A model generated the notes under the pieces. It searched no databases. It was not told the origin of the DNA and saw only the letters and a program-made list of their open reading frames with translations. A DNA stretch of 40,561 nt. It comes from a virus. The stretch is from IMG/VR virus record IMGVR_UViG_3300045741_000179, positions 1 to 40,561 of that record. One strand, 5' to 3'. Position 1 is the stretch's first letter; each line of letters begins with the position of its first letter. A program made the position numbers and the translations under genes. Shown piece after piece: positions 14,089 through 23,472 of the stretch.

Positions 14089-15672
14089 TTACCAAGAAAA
14101 TAGTCCTCCAGTCGAACCTGAAGTATTTCCTGTTCCAATTGTCTGTGTACCTGCGATTTTGGCTTCGGCGGCAGAGTCTAAAGACCTCATGACATCCATG
14201 ATTGTTGTACCTTTAGCTGTAGCGTCTAACATACTTGCAGCAATACCTCTAGTTGTGTCAGTTGCTGAACCACCTGGAGGTGTCAAGATTTGGGAATAAG
14301 TATTAGCGATATCGTTAACGTAGTTAGAAAGAATCTTGTAACCAGGGCTACTTACATTCGCTGCTATCTTTTGGATACCAATGTTTGCTAAATTCAAATC
14401 ACTTGGGTTAAGACCTAATTGAGTGATTAAATCGTTTAGTTGAGACTGTAGATTTTTACCTTGTTGTAGAGCTGATTTGTAACCCTCTACTTGAGTTGCT
14501 TGAGCACCCTGTACACCAGCTTGAGCTTCTAGAGTAGTAGGATTACCACCTTGAGCGATAATCGCACTGTTTAGATAGTTATTAGCAGAAGAACCAGCAT
14601 AACTCATGGCACTTCGAGCGTCAGCCAAAGAGATTTGATGATTGATAACAGCCTTTGCATAATTTGTTGCATCAGTTTGTGGGTTAAAGGTGGGAGCAAA
14701 GGAGGAATTTGTTGTACCAGCACCACCAGCAACACCAGGAGCTGTGAATGATTTGGTGGTAGGGTCGAATACGAATGGAAAGTTACTTGAAGGTTGAGTC
14801 AAGGAACCAGCAGTACCAAGAGCACCAATGTTTTGACCTTGCTGTGTTGTACCTAAACTACCAGCATTTGTCGCTGCCGTTATCTGTTGACCTTGACCAG
14901 TAAGAGCAAGAGTACCTGCTTCATTACCTGCCGTTATTTGTTGACCTTGTTGATTTAAAGCATTAGTTACGCCAGTCGCAAGAGCTTGTTCCTCTTTACC
15001 AAATGTTTGTCCCAATAGTCCAGCTCGTCCAGAGGCGACATCGGCGGCCACGTTTGGATTAAACTGTGCGGCAATCATGTAAGGATTATCTTTTTGAAAC
15101 TTTAATAGGTTTGCATTAGCATCATTTACAGCTTGAGTTCCCTTATCAGCGATATTTTGTAATCCTGTACCTGCGGCAGTTGCAGCAGGATTTGGATTCA
15201 TAACAATTCCACCAAGTCTTCTAGATGACTCTTCAACTATAGGATTATTGTTTCCTCCTTGTCCTGTGGTTATTAAACCAGAAGTTACTTGGCCAAAAGG
15301 TGTTTTTGGAGTTGTATCACTAGGCACAGTTGGAGTGGTTTCCTTTACAGGAGCATGATATACAGCAGTATGAGTGCCGTCAGGAGCAGTCGTGATTGAT
15401 TTTAGAGGAGTAGAAGGATTGCTGAACATCGCCAATGTTTTCTCGTATTGAGATTGTTGAGATGGTGTAAATCCACCAGAATTTGACACTCCTGAAGGAA
15501 CGACTGATGCTTTTGGAGCATTAGGGTCGGTTGCAATTGTATTTAATGCTTTTCCATAAGGTGAACCAGCCTTGTTTAAAGAAGAACGATAATCAATATT
15601 ACCACCCAAAAAAGATGGAATCTTCATTGGATTGTTTGGTGTAGCTCCTTGTAATGTAAATGCGTTTGCCAT
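14089..15672 (-). CDS. Internal virion / ejection-like structural protein
   Basis: The 527-aa product is low in cysteine and rich in A, G, Q, N and T, with helical repeats (GQQITAGNEAGTLALTGQGQ and similar). Part of the sequence is repeated in tandem: QQGQQITA, GQGQQITA, QQGQNIGA around residues 240-275. This looks like an elongated structural protein. It sits directly upstream of the transglycosylase-domain protein, a position often held by a second internal/ejection protein in podoviruses. No family name is assigned. Confidence 0.55.
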   Translation of the reverse strand: MANAFTLQGATPNNPMKIPSFLGGNIDYRSSLNKAGSPYGKALNTIATDPNAPKASVVPSGVSNSGGFTPSQQSQYEKTLAMFSNPSTPLKSITTAPDGTHTAVYHAPVKETTPTVPSDTTPKTPFGQVTSGLITTGQGGNNNPIVEESSRRLGGIVMNPNPAATAAGTGLQNIADKGTQAVNDANANLLKFQKDNPYMIAAQFNPNVAADVASGRAGLLGQTFGKEEQALATGVTNALNQQGQQITAGNEAGTLALTGQGQQITAATNAGSLGTTQQGQNIGALGTAGSLTQPSSNFPFVFDPTTKSFTAPGVAGGAGTTNSSFAPTFNPQTDATNYAKAVINHQISLADARSAMSYAGSSANNYLNSAIIAQGGNPTTLEAQAGVQGAQATQVEGYKSALQQGKNLQSQLNDLITQLGLNPSDLNLANIGIQKIAANVSSPGYKILSNYVNDIANTYSQILTPPGGSATDTTRGIAASMLDATAKGTTIMDVMRSLDSAAEAKIAGTQTIGTGNTSGSTGGLFSW

Positions 15673-15699
15673 AATGTTTTGTTTATAAAAATTAATAAA

Positions 15700-16596
15700 T
15701 TAACCTTGCCAAAATAAATTGGGATTTAAGTAACTTGCTTTCCTTGCTAAATTGACACTCGTTGTCTTACTACCTGCGTAATCGGCCAACATCTCTAACT
15801 TCGCATCGTAATTCCTTTGGTACTCATCTCTCTTTCCACGATTGTCTACAATAGAAGTGTAGTAATAAACCAGAGCTTTCCAGAGCAACATATCGTGAAA
15901 ATCTTCCATAATAATCGGCATCTGACCCATGATGTAGTTTCCACCGACAATGGTAGAACCTTGATATGGACTATATAGGGTAATGCCAGTTGTGGAGTTT
16001 ACACTTGCTACTTGATACCAAAGATTATCCCCTGTAGGTTGTGTAAATTGAATCCAGCGACTTTCATTTTGAGAGTTAACTGTCGGTGTAAATGTCGTTC
16101 CAGAACCAGTAACGGCTGTAGCTCCATTAGCTATGCTTACAGTACCAGTTGAATAGTCAGCGAGACTTAAATCTGGAATACGGAATTTATAGTTAAACTT
16201 AATCGTGTTTCCAGTCGTTGAGGGAATCGGCCAGATACCAATTTGGCCATTATGGTCTCCTCCTGGGTAAATAAAGAAGTTAGCTGGAATATCAGCGTAG
16301 TATGGGAAGACATTTAATTTATCCCACTCTTCACGAGTTAGAATCTCGGTAGGAGTCCATTGTAAATTTCCGACAGTGATGGTCAAAGTCTTTAATTTAG
16401 AATAGTTTGGTGGCATTTTATAGAATTGTTGTTGGGCCACAGTGGTTTGACTATATGTTCCTTCATTACTGAAATATTTCTGTAACAAATATCTTTGCTC
16501 AATATTCATTAACTGAGCACCCAAGGTCAAGTTATCTGCTGTTGAGTTTAGAGCTAGTTTTCCGAAAGTGGTTTGTAATTGTGTGAATGAAATCAT
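15700..16596 (-). CDS. Probable head-tail connector/adaptor protein
   Basis: The 298-aa product has an N-terminal helical part (NIEQRYLLQKYFSNEGTYSQ), then a beta-rich core (FYKMPPNYSKLKTLTITVGN, IPANFFIYPGGDHNGQIGIW). An inserted glycine/threonine-rich beta domain at about 145-220 follows. The helical C-terminus (DFHDMLLWKALVYYY, YQRNYDAKLEMLADYA) resembles phage adaptor proteins that bridge portal and tail. Placement between tail and virion genes supports this. The call is by pattern and position. Confidence 0.5.
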   Translation of the reverse strand: MISFTQLQTTFGKLALNSTADNLTLGAQLMNIEQRYLLQKYFSNEGTYSQTTVAQQQFYKMPPNYSKLKTLTITVGNLQWTPTEILTREEWDKLNVFPYYADIPANFFIYPGGDHNGQIGIWPIPSTTGNTIKFNYKFRIPDLSLADYSTGTVSIANGATAVTGSGTTFTPTVNSQNESRWIQFTQPTGDNLWYQVASVNSTTGITLYSPYQGSTIVGGNYIMGQMPIIMEDFHDMLLWKALVYYYTSIVDNRGKRDEYQRNYDAKLEMLADYAGSKTTSVNLARKASYLNPNLFWQG

Positions 16597-16605
16597 ATAT
16601 TTTTA

Positions 16606-17175
16606 TTAAATTACTAAATAATTACCAGTTATTTCCCAACCTGAGGCTAAAGTTGTTTGAAAAGTTACCGACTTACTATCAAAAGATACAATGGTTACGC
16701 TCACTATTGTTGTACCTGAAGAATCCTGAACTAAGGCGATAGCAGCATCTGAAGTTGTTACTCTATTATTTCCTAAACTTCCTGAATCTACATACATCGC
16801 ATTTGAAACTTGGACTAGAGATTGTCTTGCTCCTGGAGAAAAAGTCGAACCAGAACCAGTAAACAAATAACTTGCTCCCAATTGAGCATTACCATTAATT
16901 ATTGCTCTTTTATTAGCTGAACCACCGCTTGCATTATTGGCTGCATACCCTACAAAAATTACACTGGTAGGAGAGGCAGTAACACTAAGAGTAAAAGTTT
17001 CACTCACAATAGACTCTATAAAAGCATTTCCTTTGACACTAGAAACTATATTTGATTGAGGAATTCTTAGATTATCGTTTCCATTATGGGTATGAGGAGG
17101 TATCAAAGGAGCACCAGAACGATAATTCCTTACCATTTCTTCTCTTACTATTTGTCTGATTTGTTCTTCATTCAT
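16606..17175 (-). CDS. Virion protein with HTHNG motif
   Basis: The 189-aa product begins with a helical N-terminus (MNEEQIRQIVREEMVRNYRS) and then GAPLIPPHTHNGNDNLRI. This short P-P-H-x-H-x-G motif is seen in many tail and baseplate-associated proteins. The remainder is beta-rich with S and T. It is 9 bases from the connector gene and 4 bases from the large tail gene, so it is probably a tail accessory. Confidence 0.5.
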   Translation of the reverse strand: MNEEQIRQIVREEMVRNYRSGAPLIPPHTHNGNDNLRIPQSNIVSSVKGNAFIESIVSETFTLSVTASPTSVIFVGYAANNASGGSANKRAIINGNAQLGASYLFTGSGSTFSPGARQSLVQVSNAMYVDSGSLGNNRVTTSDAAIALVQDSSGTTIVSVTIVSFDSKSVTFQTTLASGWEITGNYLVI

Positions 17176-17179
17176 GGCT

Positions 17180-19480
17180 TTATTTTGCTACGATATGTAA
17201 TCTAATTTCTCTCAATGGTATAAAGGAACTTCCTGATGCAGCACATTTGAATTCGACCAAGAACTGAACCCACTGTGAATTTGTAATGTCTGATTGGAAA
17301 TAATTTGAAAGCACCTCAGTTGCAGTAGTGCCTATGGTCTTGTAATTAGCCGTTAAGCTTAGACGATACGAAAGTCTTATTTGGTCGCCTGAAGCCATTG
17401 GCCTATCAAGTTTAAATTCAATGTTTCCAAAGGTTTCATTTTCTAGGAATGTACCAGTTGGAATTATGTCGGTTTCAATAACTGGCTCAAAGTTTTGCCA
17501 CAAAGTAGTATTGTTGTAGTCAATTCCACCAGTCGCACTGGTTCCTGAACCCCATGCACTGTAATAACTATCAGCTCCAGTTGCTGAAGGTTCGTTATCA
17601 ATCAATAAACCAGTTGAAACAGAAGTAGTTGGAGCTAAACCGAAGGAATTTTGAGCTTCCATAACTAAACCTGTTGCACTCTCTTGTTGTAAGAAAGTTG
17701 AGGAAACCGCTAAACTAAACACTCCTGACAGTATTTTTGTACCAGAAGTTGAAGTCGCTACAGCTTGAAAATATAAGCGTGAACGATGAAACATTAATCC
17801 ACCCCAAGACCAAACAGGGTCAATAATCCCTGCGATAAAATCAGGCATCTTATACAAAAGTTGAGCTGAGTAACCGTTCGAAACATAAATGTTTCCTTTC
17901 TGACCAGCGAGAATATAGATATTATTTAAAATGTTTATGATAGATGAAATTGTTTCTCCGACAGGAGCAGGAGCTTGAGGAGTGGCTGAAACATAGTCCC
18001 AAACATAAATGTCTTTCTGGCCAGCAATAATTTGACTACTCTTTAAGTCAGTTATATCTACCACAGTGTCATTTGGTTGGAGCAATTCAGTTACAGCGTA
18101 ATCTAAGATGAAGGTATTTACATCAGCAGGATTAAATACATTATTTAAGTTTTGAGCAAGAATTCTACCAACAGCTCTCCCATTAGCAAAATATAAGTTT
18201 CCGTCCACCTTCGATACCCAAGTTTTGTAGGTGGTAGCGGTCGGATTTAATAATTGTATTAACCAACCAGTTGTTTGGTATGTTGGTACTATGACTGGAG
18301 AAAGTAACGAAACTGCGGCAGAACCGTTTGTGAACGAAGCAAGAATATTGTTTCCTGCTACTCCTGAAATATTATAAGTACCATTTGGACCTTGCCAAGT
18401 ATTACTGATACTTCTGCCTGCTGGGTCTGTGTAAGACTGGAGATAAATAGTCGTTGCTCCCAAATTTAAACCAGTAGCACTATTACTTATAAAAGAAAAA
18501 TTGGTGCAGTTTCCATAGGGGACTGGAGTTGAAGTATCAACTATGGTGTGAGTACCAGTACCAGCAGATGTGATACTAATAGCAACAGTAACTGTACTTG
18601 AAGCATTACTTGATAATCCTCCAGTCCAGCTTACTGCCGAACTTCCATTCGTCAGTGTTACAAGACGAACATCTCCATTACTAAAAATAATGTCATACGA
18701 ACCAGTCGCCTCTCCCCAAGCGAAGGCTAAATTAGTTGATGTGGCACCAGATGAAACGGTTCCAAGTAAAGGTAAGGATAAATCCCCATAAGAAATAGAA
18801 ACTAGAAAATAACCATTGTTAGGACTACCAATTGGATAAAGAGAAGCCACATAATAGGTGGTACTAGTTGCTAGACCAGCAGGTAAGGTACCAGTTGTGG
18901 TAAAAGTAACAGGGTCTCCAATTTTCAGTTGCACAGGATATTGGACACTTGTATTACTCAATCTTAAATAAGAAGGATTTGTTCCACCACCAGTAACGCC
19001 AGTAATCTCTTGGCTTCGTGTAGCACTACCATTTGTAATATTCCAATTAGTCGAGATGATGCCAGCATCACCAGTACCATCACCACAAATTTCAACCAGG
19101 CCACCACCAAATACAAATAAATAGTTATTCCAATACGCCAATCCTCCACTACCAGAGCCTATACGTCCTGAACCATTAGCTAATTTAGCAAAGGTTGTAC
19201 TATTAACTGCACTTTGCTTAAAAATCTGACCTGTGTGGTCGAGTATGTAAATCAATCCTGTTGGTGAAATAGCACTGTAGAGAGGTTCTCCTAAAGTACC
19301 ACCAGTAATAGTTGAAGCTTGGCGAGCATAGTTTACATAAGCAACGCCTGGGTAATACGCAGTACAAAGATTGCGAATATTGGCAATTCCTTGATATGGA
19401 GAAACAGCAATACCCTTCTCCCATCCGTCTATGACGAGGTCTCGGTTTCCACTTGCTGTTTTTTCATATCTATATGCCAT
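17180..19480 (-). CDS. Tail nozzle/stabilisation-type protein (beta-propeller-like)
   Basis: The 766-aa product starts DLVIDGWEKGIAVSPYQGIA, then NIRNLCTAYYPGVAYVNYAR, with later repeated blade-like strands (GLIYILDHTGQIFKQS, GLAYWNNYLFVFGGG, GNLYFANGRAVG, DIYVWDYVSATPQ, GNIYVSNGYSAQLLYKMPDF). This matches the large beta-propeller tail proteins of podoviruses, equivalent in role to T7 gp12 or P22 gp10. The C-terminal 80 residues (ENETFGNIEFKLDRPMASGD) form a separate beta domain. It would build the short tail tube or nozzle. Confidence 0.6.
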   Translation of the reverse strand: MAYRYEKTASGNRDLVIDGWEKGIAVSPYQGIANIRNLCTAYYPGVAYVNYARQASTITGGTLGEPLYSAISPTGLIYILDHTGQIFKQSAVNSTTFAKLANGSGRIGSGSGGLAYWNNYLFVFGGGLVEICGDGTGDAGIISTNWNITNGSATRSQEITGVTGGGTNPSYLRLSNTSVQYPVQLKIGDPVTFTTTGTLPAGLATSTTYYVASLYPIGSPNNGYFLVSISYGDLSLPLLGTVSSGATSTNLAFAWGEATGSYDIIFSNGDVRLVTLTNGSSAVSWTGGLSSNASSTVTVAISITSAGTGTHTIVDTSTPVPYGNCTNFSFISNSATGLNLGATTIYLQSYTDPAGRSISNTWQGPNGTYNISGVAGNNILASFTNGSAAVSLLSPVIVPTYQTTGWLIQLLNPTATTYKTWVSKVDGNLYFANGRAVGRILAQNLNNVFNPADVNTFILDYAVTELLQPNDTVVDITDLKSSQIIAGQKDIYVWDYVSATPQAPAPVGETISSIINILNNIYILAGQKGNIYVSNGYSAQLLYKMPDFIAGIIDPVWSWGGLMFHRSRLYFQAVATSTSGTKILSGVFSLAVSSTFLQQESATGLVMEAQNSFGLAPTTSVSTGLLIDNEPSATGADSYYSAWGSGTSATGGIDYNNTTLWQNFEPVIETDIIPTGTFLENETFGNIEFKLDRPMASGDQIRLSYRLSLTANYKTIGTTATEVLSNYFQSDITNSQWVQFLVEFKCAASGSSFIPLREIRLHIVAK

Positions 19481-19489
19481 ATTTTAATT

Positions 19490-20881
19490 TTAAGCTGTTG
19501 CCTCCCATAATATTTGAGCTGTTGTATCAGAAGATAAGCTACCTGTCTTTGTCCAAACTAAAGTAATATTTGTAGCGTCAAAAGTAGCAACTGCAACTTG
19601 ACTTCCTCCAGCATCGGCAAAGACTATTGCATTTGTTGTGTCAGAATTAGTCGTATGGCTTGTACCAGATGTAGAGCCATAATAATAAACGGTGTTAGTA
19701 TTTGTTCCATTGTATGTGCCAGTAGAACCACCGATAATGTTTGTGGAAGAGTTCACTAAAGTAAACTTCGCTAATTTTGGCGTTTTACCTAGGCCATGAG
19801 CAATAGTTACAGTGTTACTTGCAGTACCTGGATTACGACTGGTAATACCTTGTGTAAATGAATTCAAATCACTTGTCAAAGCCAGAGTTCCAGTTGTGTT
19901 TGGAAAAGTAAAAGTTTTATTAGAAGAAGCAATTTGGTTTAGTTCGAGTGAAGCGTAATAAGTCGCTGAATTTGATTTCTTTAGTATTAAAGAACCTTCT
20001 GACCCAGAACCAGTTTTGTCTCCAGGAGATAAGATTACAGAACCTCCATTAGAGTTTCCAGATGTAGCATTTCCACCATAGACTACTGCACCACCACCAG
20101 CACCACTTGTTGCACCGCCAGGACCACCATATACTCCTGCCGCACCTCCTATTCCTGTTGCTCCTGCCGCACCTCCAGCCACATAAGCCTGACCTCCGTT
20201 ACCTGAACCTAAGCCAGCACCACCATAATTATAAGCATCTCCACCGTTAGCATTGTTAGAAGAAGTATTTCCACCTTTTAGTTGGATACTGGTAGAAGTT
20301 GAAGCTGATGGAGTGGTAATAACAACGGCATTACCTGAAATATCACCTACTGTAATTGCACTATCCTGAATTATTTTACCAGTTGTATTATCATATCTTG
20401 CTATAGCATTGTCAGTTGCACTAGCAGGTCCTGTAACATCACCTGTACCGCTAGAGCCTGAGAATCCAGAGATACCAGAGTAACCTGAGTAACCAGAGAA
20501 TCCACTTGTACCTATAGAACCTACAGCACCAGAATAGCCTGAGAATCCAGAGATACCACTAAAGCCACTGTAGCCTGAAAAGCCAGAAGCTCCTGGGTTA
20601 GCACCTGAATAACCAGATGTACCTGAATAACCACTGATACCTGAATAGCCACTAAAACCTGAAATACCTTGTGGACCAGTTCCAGAATAACCAGAAAAGC
20701 CACTATAACCACTAATGCCACTAAAACCTGAGTAGCCTGAGATGCCTGATGCTCCTGGGGCACTGTCAGTAATTAAACGGTGTGTAATAGGGTCAGCATA
20801 TAAAGTAACTATTGTGCCATCGCCTGTGTTAGATAAGGCGGTAAGGGAGGCTCTCGAATTTTGGTCTATTCCTGCGTTCAT
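19490..20881 (-). CDS. Collagen-like fibre protein (cysteine-free paralogue)
   Basis: The 463-aa product has the adaptor module at its N-terminus (DQNSRASLTALSNTGDGTIV...DPITHRLITD). About 110 residues of GYSG/GFSG collagen-like repeats follow, then a fibre segment (AIARYDNTTGKIIQDSAITV), a glycine-rich stretch (GGDAYNYGGAGLGSGNGGQA) and a C-terminal beta domain (FTFPNTTGTLALTSDLN, IAHGLGKTPKLAKFTLVN). It contains no cysteine. Collagen-like trimers are common in environmental phage fibres. Paired with 20884..21162, it repeats the layout of the 9.15-12.17 kb cassette. Confidence 0.7.
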   Translation of the reverse strand: MNAGIDQNSRASLTALSNTGDGTIVTLYADPITHRLITDSAPGASGISGYSGFSGISGYSGFSGYSGTGPQGISGFSGYSGISGYSGTSGYSGANPGASGFSGYSGFSGISGFSGYSGAVGSIGTSGFSGYSGYSGISGFSGSSGTGDVTGPASATDNAIARYDNTTGKIIQDSAITVGDISGNAVVITTPSASTSTSIQLKGGNTSSNNANGGDAYNYGGAGLGSGNGGQAYVAGGAAGATGIGGAAGVYGGPGGATSGAGGGAVVYGGNATSGNSNGGSVILSPGDKTGSGSEGSLILKKSNSATYYASLELNQIASSNKTFTFPNTTGTLALTSDLNSFTQGITSRNPGTASNTVTIAHGLGKTPKLAKFTLVNSSTNIIGGSTGTYNGTNTNTVYYYGSTSGTSHTTNSDTTNAIVFADAGGSQVAVATFDATNITLVWTKTGSLSSDTTAQILWEATA

Positions 20882-20883
20882 AT

Positions 20884-21162
20884 TTAATTTGAATTAACTA
20901 ATAATTTTCCATCGCTGGTTGCATAAACTTCGACTAAGTCTCCTGAACCATCTGATGATTCTGCTAAAAATACTGGGACTGAATTTTCGTCTAGGTAAGC
21001 GATACCACCATTGTTTCCATTGTCCGAACCTGTCGTATTATCGTCCACACAAATACCGTTATTTACAGGATTGGCCACAATAGGAATAATCGTAGAACCG
21101 TCATCTTGTGAGATGCCAATTAAAGTTGTTCTATTATTTTCGTCTCTTGATGCGTTGCTCAT
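20884..21162 (-). CDS. Two-module adaptor protein preceding the collagen-like fibre
   Basis: The 92-aa product holds two divergent copies of the adaptor module (SRDENNRTTLIGISQDDGST, and YLDENSVPVFLAESSDGSGD ending in YATSDGKLLV). It begins 29 bases inside the end of the coiled-coil gene and stops 2 bases before the fibre gene. It is the paralogue of 11893..12168. Confidence 0.65.
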   Translation of the reverse strand: MSNASRDENNRTTLIGISQDDGSTIIPIVANPVNNGICVDDNTTGSDNGNNGGIAYLDENSVPVFLAESSDGSGDLVEVYATSDGKLLVNSN

Positions 21163-21844
21163 TTCTTTCTTGAGTATTAATTCTATCTTCTAGTTGTTTA
21201 GTTGCTTTCTCTAAGTTCTTCTTATAATTTTCAAGTCTGTCTTTTTCGATTGAGTTCTCTCTTTCAGCTACGGCCACTTCAGCTTCTCGCTTTAATAGAG
21301 CATCATTTTGTTCTTCCGCATACTTATCTAGTCTAGCCTTGTCTTCAAGAGCCTTAACCTTGATTTTCTCAGTTTCTTCCGCATCAAGTTCAGCTCTATC
21401 GTAGACCTTAATAAGTTCACGCTCTCTCGCATTTATTCTAGCTAAGGTAGTTTTAGAGGCTTGGTATTTTTCCTCGGCCTTTGCTTCTTTTTCAGCAATC
21501 TTTTCTAAACCTTTCTTAACTAACTCTTTGTCGAATAGCACACCCTTTTTAGCTTGTTCGAGTTGACTCCATTCAGCATCTAAAGGTACAAGTAATTTCT
21601 TTCGTCTGTCCTCTAAGGTGATGACGATTCTTTCTCTATCAGCTATTTCATCCAGAAGGAACTTAGTTCTCTTCTGTAGTTCAGCTTCCATACCATTGAG
21701 AAAGTCGGCCTGTTGTTTTTCTAAACTAGCAAGCGTTTGGCGTAGAATATCTACTTTTCGAGCAATCGCCATCCCCTCGTCTATTTGGGATTTTCTTTGC
21801 TCTGCAAGTTCATTAACTAAGACCGATTTCTTCAACAGTTTCAT
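21134..21844 (-). CDS. Long coiled-coil protein
   Basis: The 236-aa product is almost wholly charged helix (KAEEKYQASKTTLARINARE, EREAEVAVAERENSIEKDRL-like heptads) with no hydrophobic domain. It could be a tail-fibre chaperone, a structural rod, or an assembly factor. It lies between a capsid-proximal gene and the first fibre cassette. No family is assigned. Confidence 0.55.
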   Translation of the reverse strand: MKLLKKSVLVNELAEQRKSQIDEGMAIARKVDILRQTLASLEKQQADFLNGMEAELQKRTKFLLDEIADRERIVITLEDRRKKLLVPLDAEWSQLEQAKKGVLFDKELVKKGLEKIAEKEAKAEEKYQASKTTLARINARERELIKVYDRAELDAEETEKIKVKALEDKARLDKYAEEQNDALLKREAEVAVAERENSIEKDRLENYKKNLEKATKQLEDRINTQERNEQRIKRRK

Positions 21845-21852
21845 AATTTATT

Positions 21853-22386
21853 TTATATTGCGGAATCTGGCATTTTTCCTCTGGTCTCTACAGGTTCGTC
21901 CTTGAAGACCTCTGCTAGATTCTCATTATCTTTAACCGCCTTTGAAGCTTTATAGCGAGTATTGTCTTTCTTACCCTCTCTCACAGTCGCTCTCGACTCT
22001 GGTAGTGGTTTTAGACATTCCTCAATCATTGGCTCAAGAATCTTTTCATCAAAGATTGGTGGCATACCGCCAGCAGATTTATTTCCTTGTTTAACCAAGT
22101 CTTTATAAATCTTACCTTTGTAGAACTCACGAGATGCAAGCTTGTAAGCAAACATCTTTCTTATTTCCTGAACATTCAATGCACTTTCATCAGGGATAAT
22201 TAAAGGAACTGTTTTACCTGCTGGGAATGTATATTCTTTATTGTTCCAGAAGGCTACGAAATCTTCGTCTGTTACGTTAGTGAATCTGAATACTCCGTCA
22301 AAATCTTTTGCTAATATTTCCATATTTTTGTCAGTTTCAGGCACTGATGGGCCGATTAATTTATAATCTTTATCGGACCATGTCAT
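21853..22386 (-). CDS. Hypothetical 177-aa virion-operon protein
   Basis: The product has a beta-like N-terminal region (FRFTNVTDEDFVAFWNNKEY, TFPAGKTVPLIIPDE) and then basic helices (IRKMFAYKLASREFYKGKIY). The phrase EDFVAFWNNKEYTFPAGK occurs in capsid-region proteins of environmental phages, but I cannot name a function. Its ATG is within the 3' arm of a perfect 9-bp stem (see 22382..22423), which should limit translation unless the preceding gene is being translated. Confidence 0.55.
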   Translation of the reverse strand: MTWSDKDYKLIGPSVPETDKNMEILAKDFDGVFRFTNVTDEDFVAFWNNKEYTFPAGKTVPLIIPDESALNVQEIRKMFAYKLASREFYKGKIYKDLVKQGNKSAGGMPPIFDEKILEPMIEECLKPLPESRATVREGKKDNTRYKASKAVKDNENLAEVFKDEPVETRGKMPDSAI

Positions 22387-22423
22387 CCCTCATAAAAGGG
22401 ATGACTGGACCGACAAAGTCGGT
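22382..22423 (-). promoter_or_regulatory. Tandem hairpins over a start codon
   Basis: On the leftward RNA, ACCGAC-TTT-GTCGGT is followed at once by GTCATCCCT-TTTATG-AGGGATGAC. The start ATG of the 177-aa gene is inside the last arm. Both stems are perfect (6 and 9 bp). The arrangement suggests that initiation is masked, or that the stems end or process the decoration-protein message. Confidence 0.6.
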
Positions 22424-22431
22424 TAAATCTA

Positions 22432-23220
22432 CTAGAGTTGCAGAGTAATTATCTGAGCTTTAGTAGTTTCACCAGCGACAGTAGATGTACCCACACGATT
22501 ACGAGTAGCGGCAACGTAGGTAACAACGGCACCTGCGACAGAAGAAGATGGCATAACATCTAATCCGATAGCAGTACCACTATCATTCAAGACAGCAACT
22601 GGACCCTTTGTTTGGATATATCCGTAAGAAAGGACAGTAGTTGATGTTGCAGGAATAGGATAGATGGTTGCACCGATGGTAGCACCAGTAGCAGTTGTAG
22701 GTGATACAACGACTCCGCTTGTAGCGTAGGTTGCACCATTTGAACTACCATAAGGATTCAAAGTCAAAGAAACTTTAGAATCAGCAACGGCAGTAGCAAC
22801 TGATAGAGCATCTTCAAGAGTCAAGACAACAGTACCAGAGGTAGTTGCTTGAGCAGGATGAGAAGCGATGCGTAGAGTTTGGCCTTTACCAGTACCTGCT
22901 GAAACAACAGCATAACCACCAGCGTATTGGTTTGCAGTAACCGCAGTACCACCTAGGGTAACAGTGATTTGAGTTGCACCAATAGCAGCAGTAGCACAAG
23001 TAAGACCTGTGTGGTTAGCACCGATTGAAGCAGGGCTTTGTACAAGCACACCTGAAACAAGAGCAGTACCACCGTTTTGAACAATAACAAATTCTCGGCC
23101 ATCAGCAGCTAAGAACTTTGCTCCGACTAAGGTTGCAAGAGAAGCATCAGTTGAAGTGTTGCCGCCATTGATACCGAAGAGAGCGAACGGAGAACTTTTA
23201 AAATCTGAAAGATAGGACAT
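22432..23220 (-). CDS. Capsid decoration-like protein
   Basis: The 262-aa product is beta-rich and poor in charge (GAKFLAADGREFVIVQNGGT, GGYAVVSAGTGKGQTLRIAS, TSGTVVLTLEDALSVATAVA). The G-K-G-xx-x-R-I-xx-(N/H)-xA pattern is frequent in phage proteins encoded next to the major capsid protein and interpreted as decoration or head-fibre proteins. High expression is suggested by its codon regularity. The gene order MCP, 66-aa protein, this gene fits. Confidence 0.6.
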   Translation of the reverse strand: MSYLSDFKSSPFALFGINGGNTSTDASLATLVGAKFLAADGREFVIVQNGGTALVSGVLVQSPASIGANHTGLTCATAAIGATQITVTLGGTAVTANQYAGGYAVVSAGTGKGQTLRIASHPAQATTSGTVVLTLEDALSVATAVADSKVSLTLNPYGSSNGATYATSGVVVSPTTATGATIGATIYPIPATSTTVLSYGYIQTKGPVAVLNDSGTAIGLDVMPSSSVAGAVVTYVAATRNRVGTSTVAGETTKAQIITLQL

Positions 23221-23245
23221 TATTTTTATTGATTAGGTTAATAAA

Positions 23246-23446
23246 TTAAGCCGCAGTGGTAAAGTTTGTCCATGTAGTACTACCGTCAGTATTTATATAC
23301 ATTCTGGTAGTAGTAGTGGTCGCAGTAGTGTTAATGTACAACGAACCCTTGGTTGCTTGTATTCCAGTTGGAGCACCAGAACCAGTGATGATTGTAATTC
23401 CTAAAGCGATTGGAATGGGAGAATAGGTTTTTAAATCTTGAGCCAT
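23246..23446 (-). CDS. Small head protein, 66 aa
   Basis: The product (ITGSGAPTGIQATKGSLYIN, TTATTTTTRMYINTDGSTTW) is a threonine-rich beta peptide. The phrase GAPT-xx-A-xxGSLYINT...R-x-Y-INTDG-x-TW is common in capsid-associated proteins and phage collar domains. It is directly downstream of the major capsid gene (26 bases), consistent with a minor capsid or decoration role. Confidence 0.6.
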   Translation of the reverse strand: MAQDLKTYSPIPIALGITIITGSGAPTGIQATKGSLYINTTATTTTTRMYINTDGSTTWTNFTTAA

Positions 23447-23472
23447 TTTATTTTAAGGTTAGGCTGATAAGA

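Noticed and set aside
20426-20752. Second short tandem repeat tract
   Set aside because: Same explanation: in-frame collagen-like GYSG/GFSG coding in the other fibre gene.
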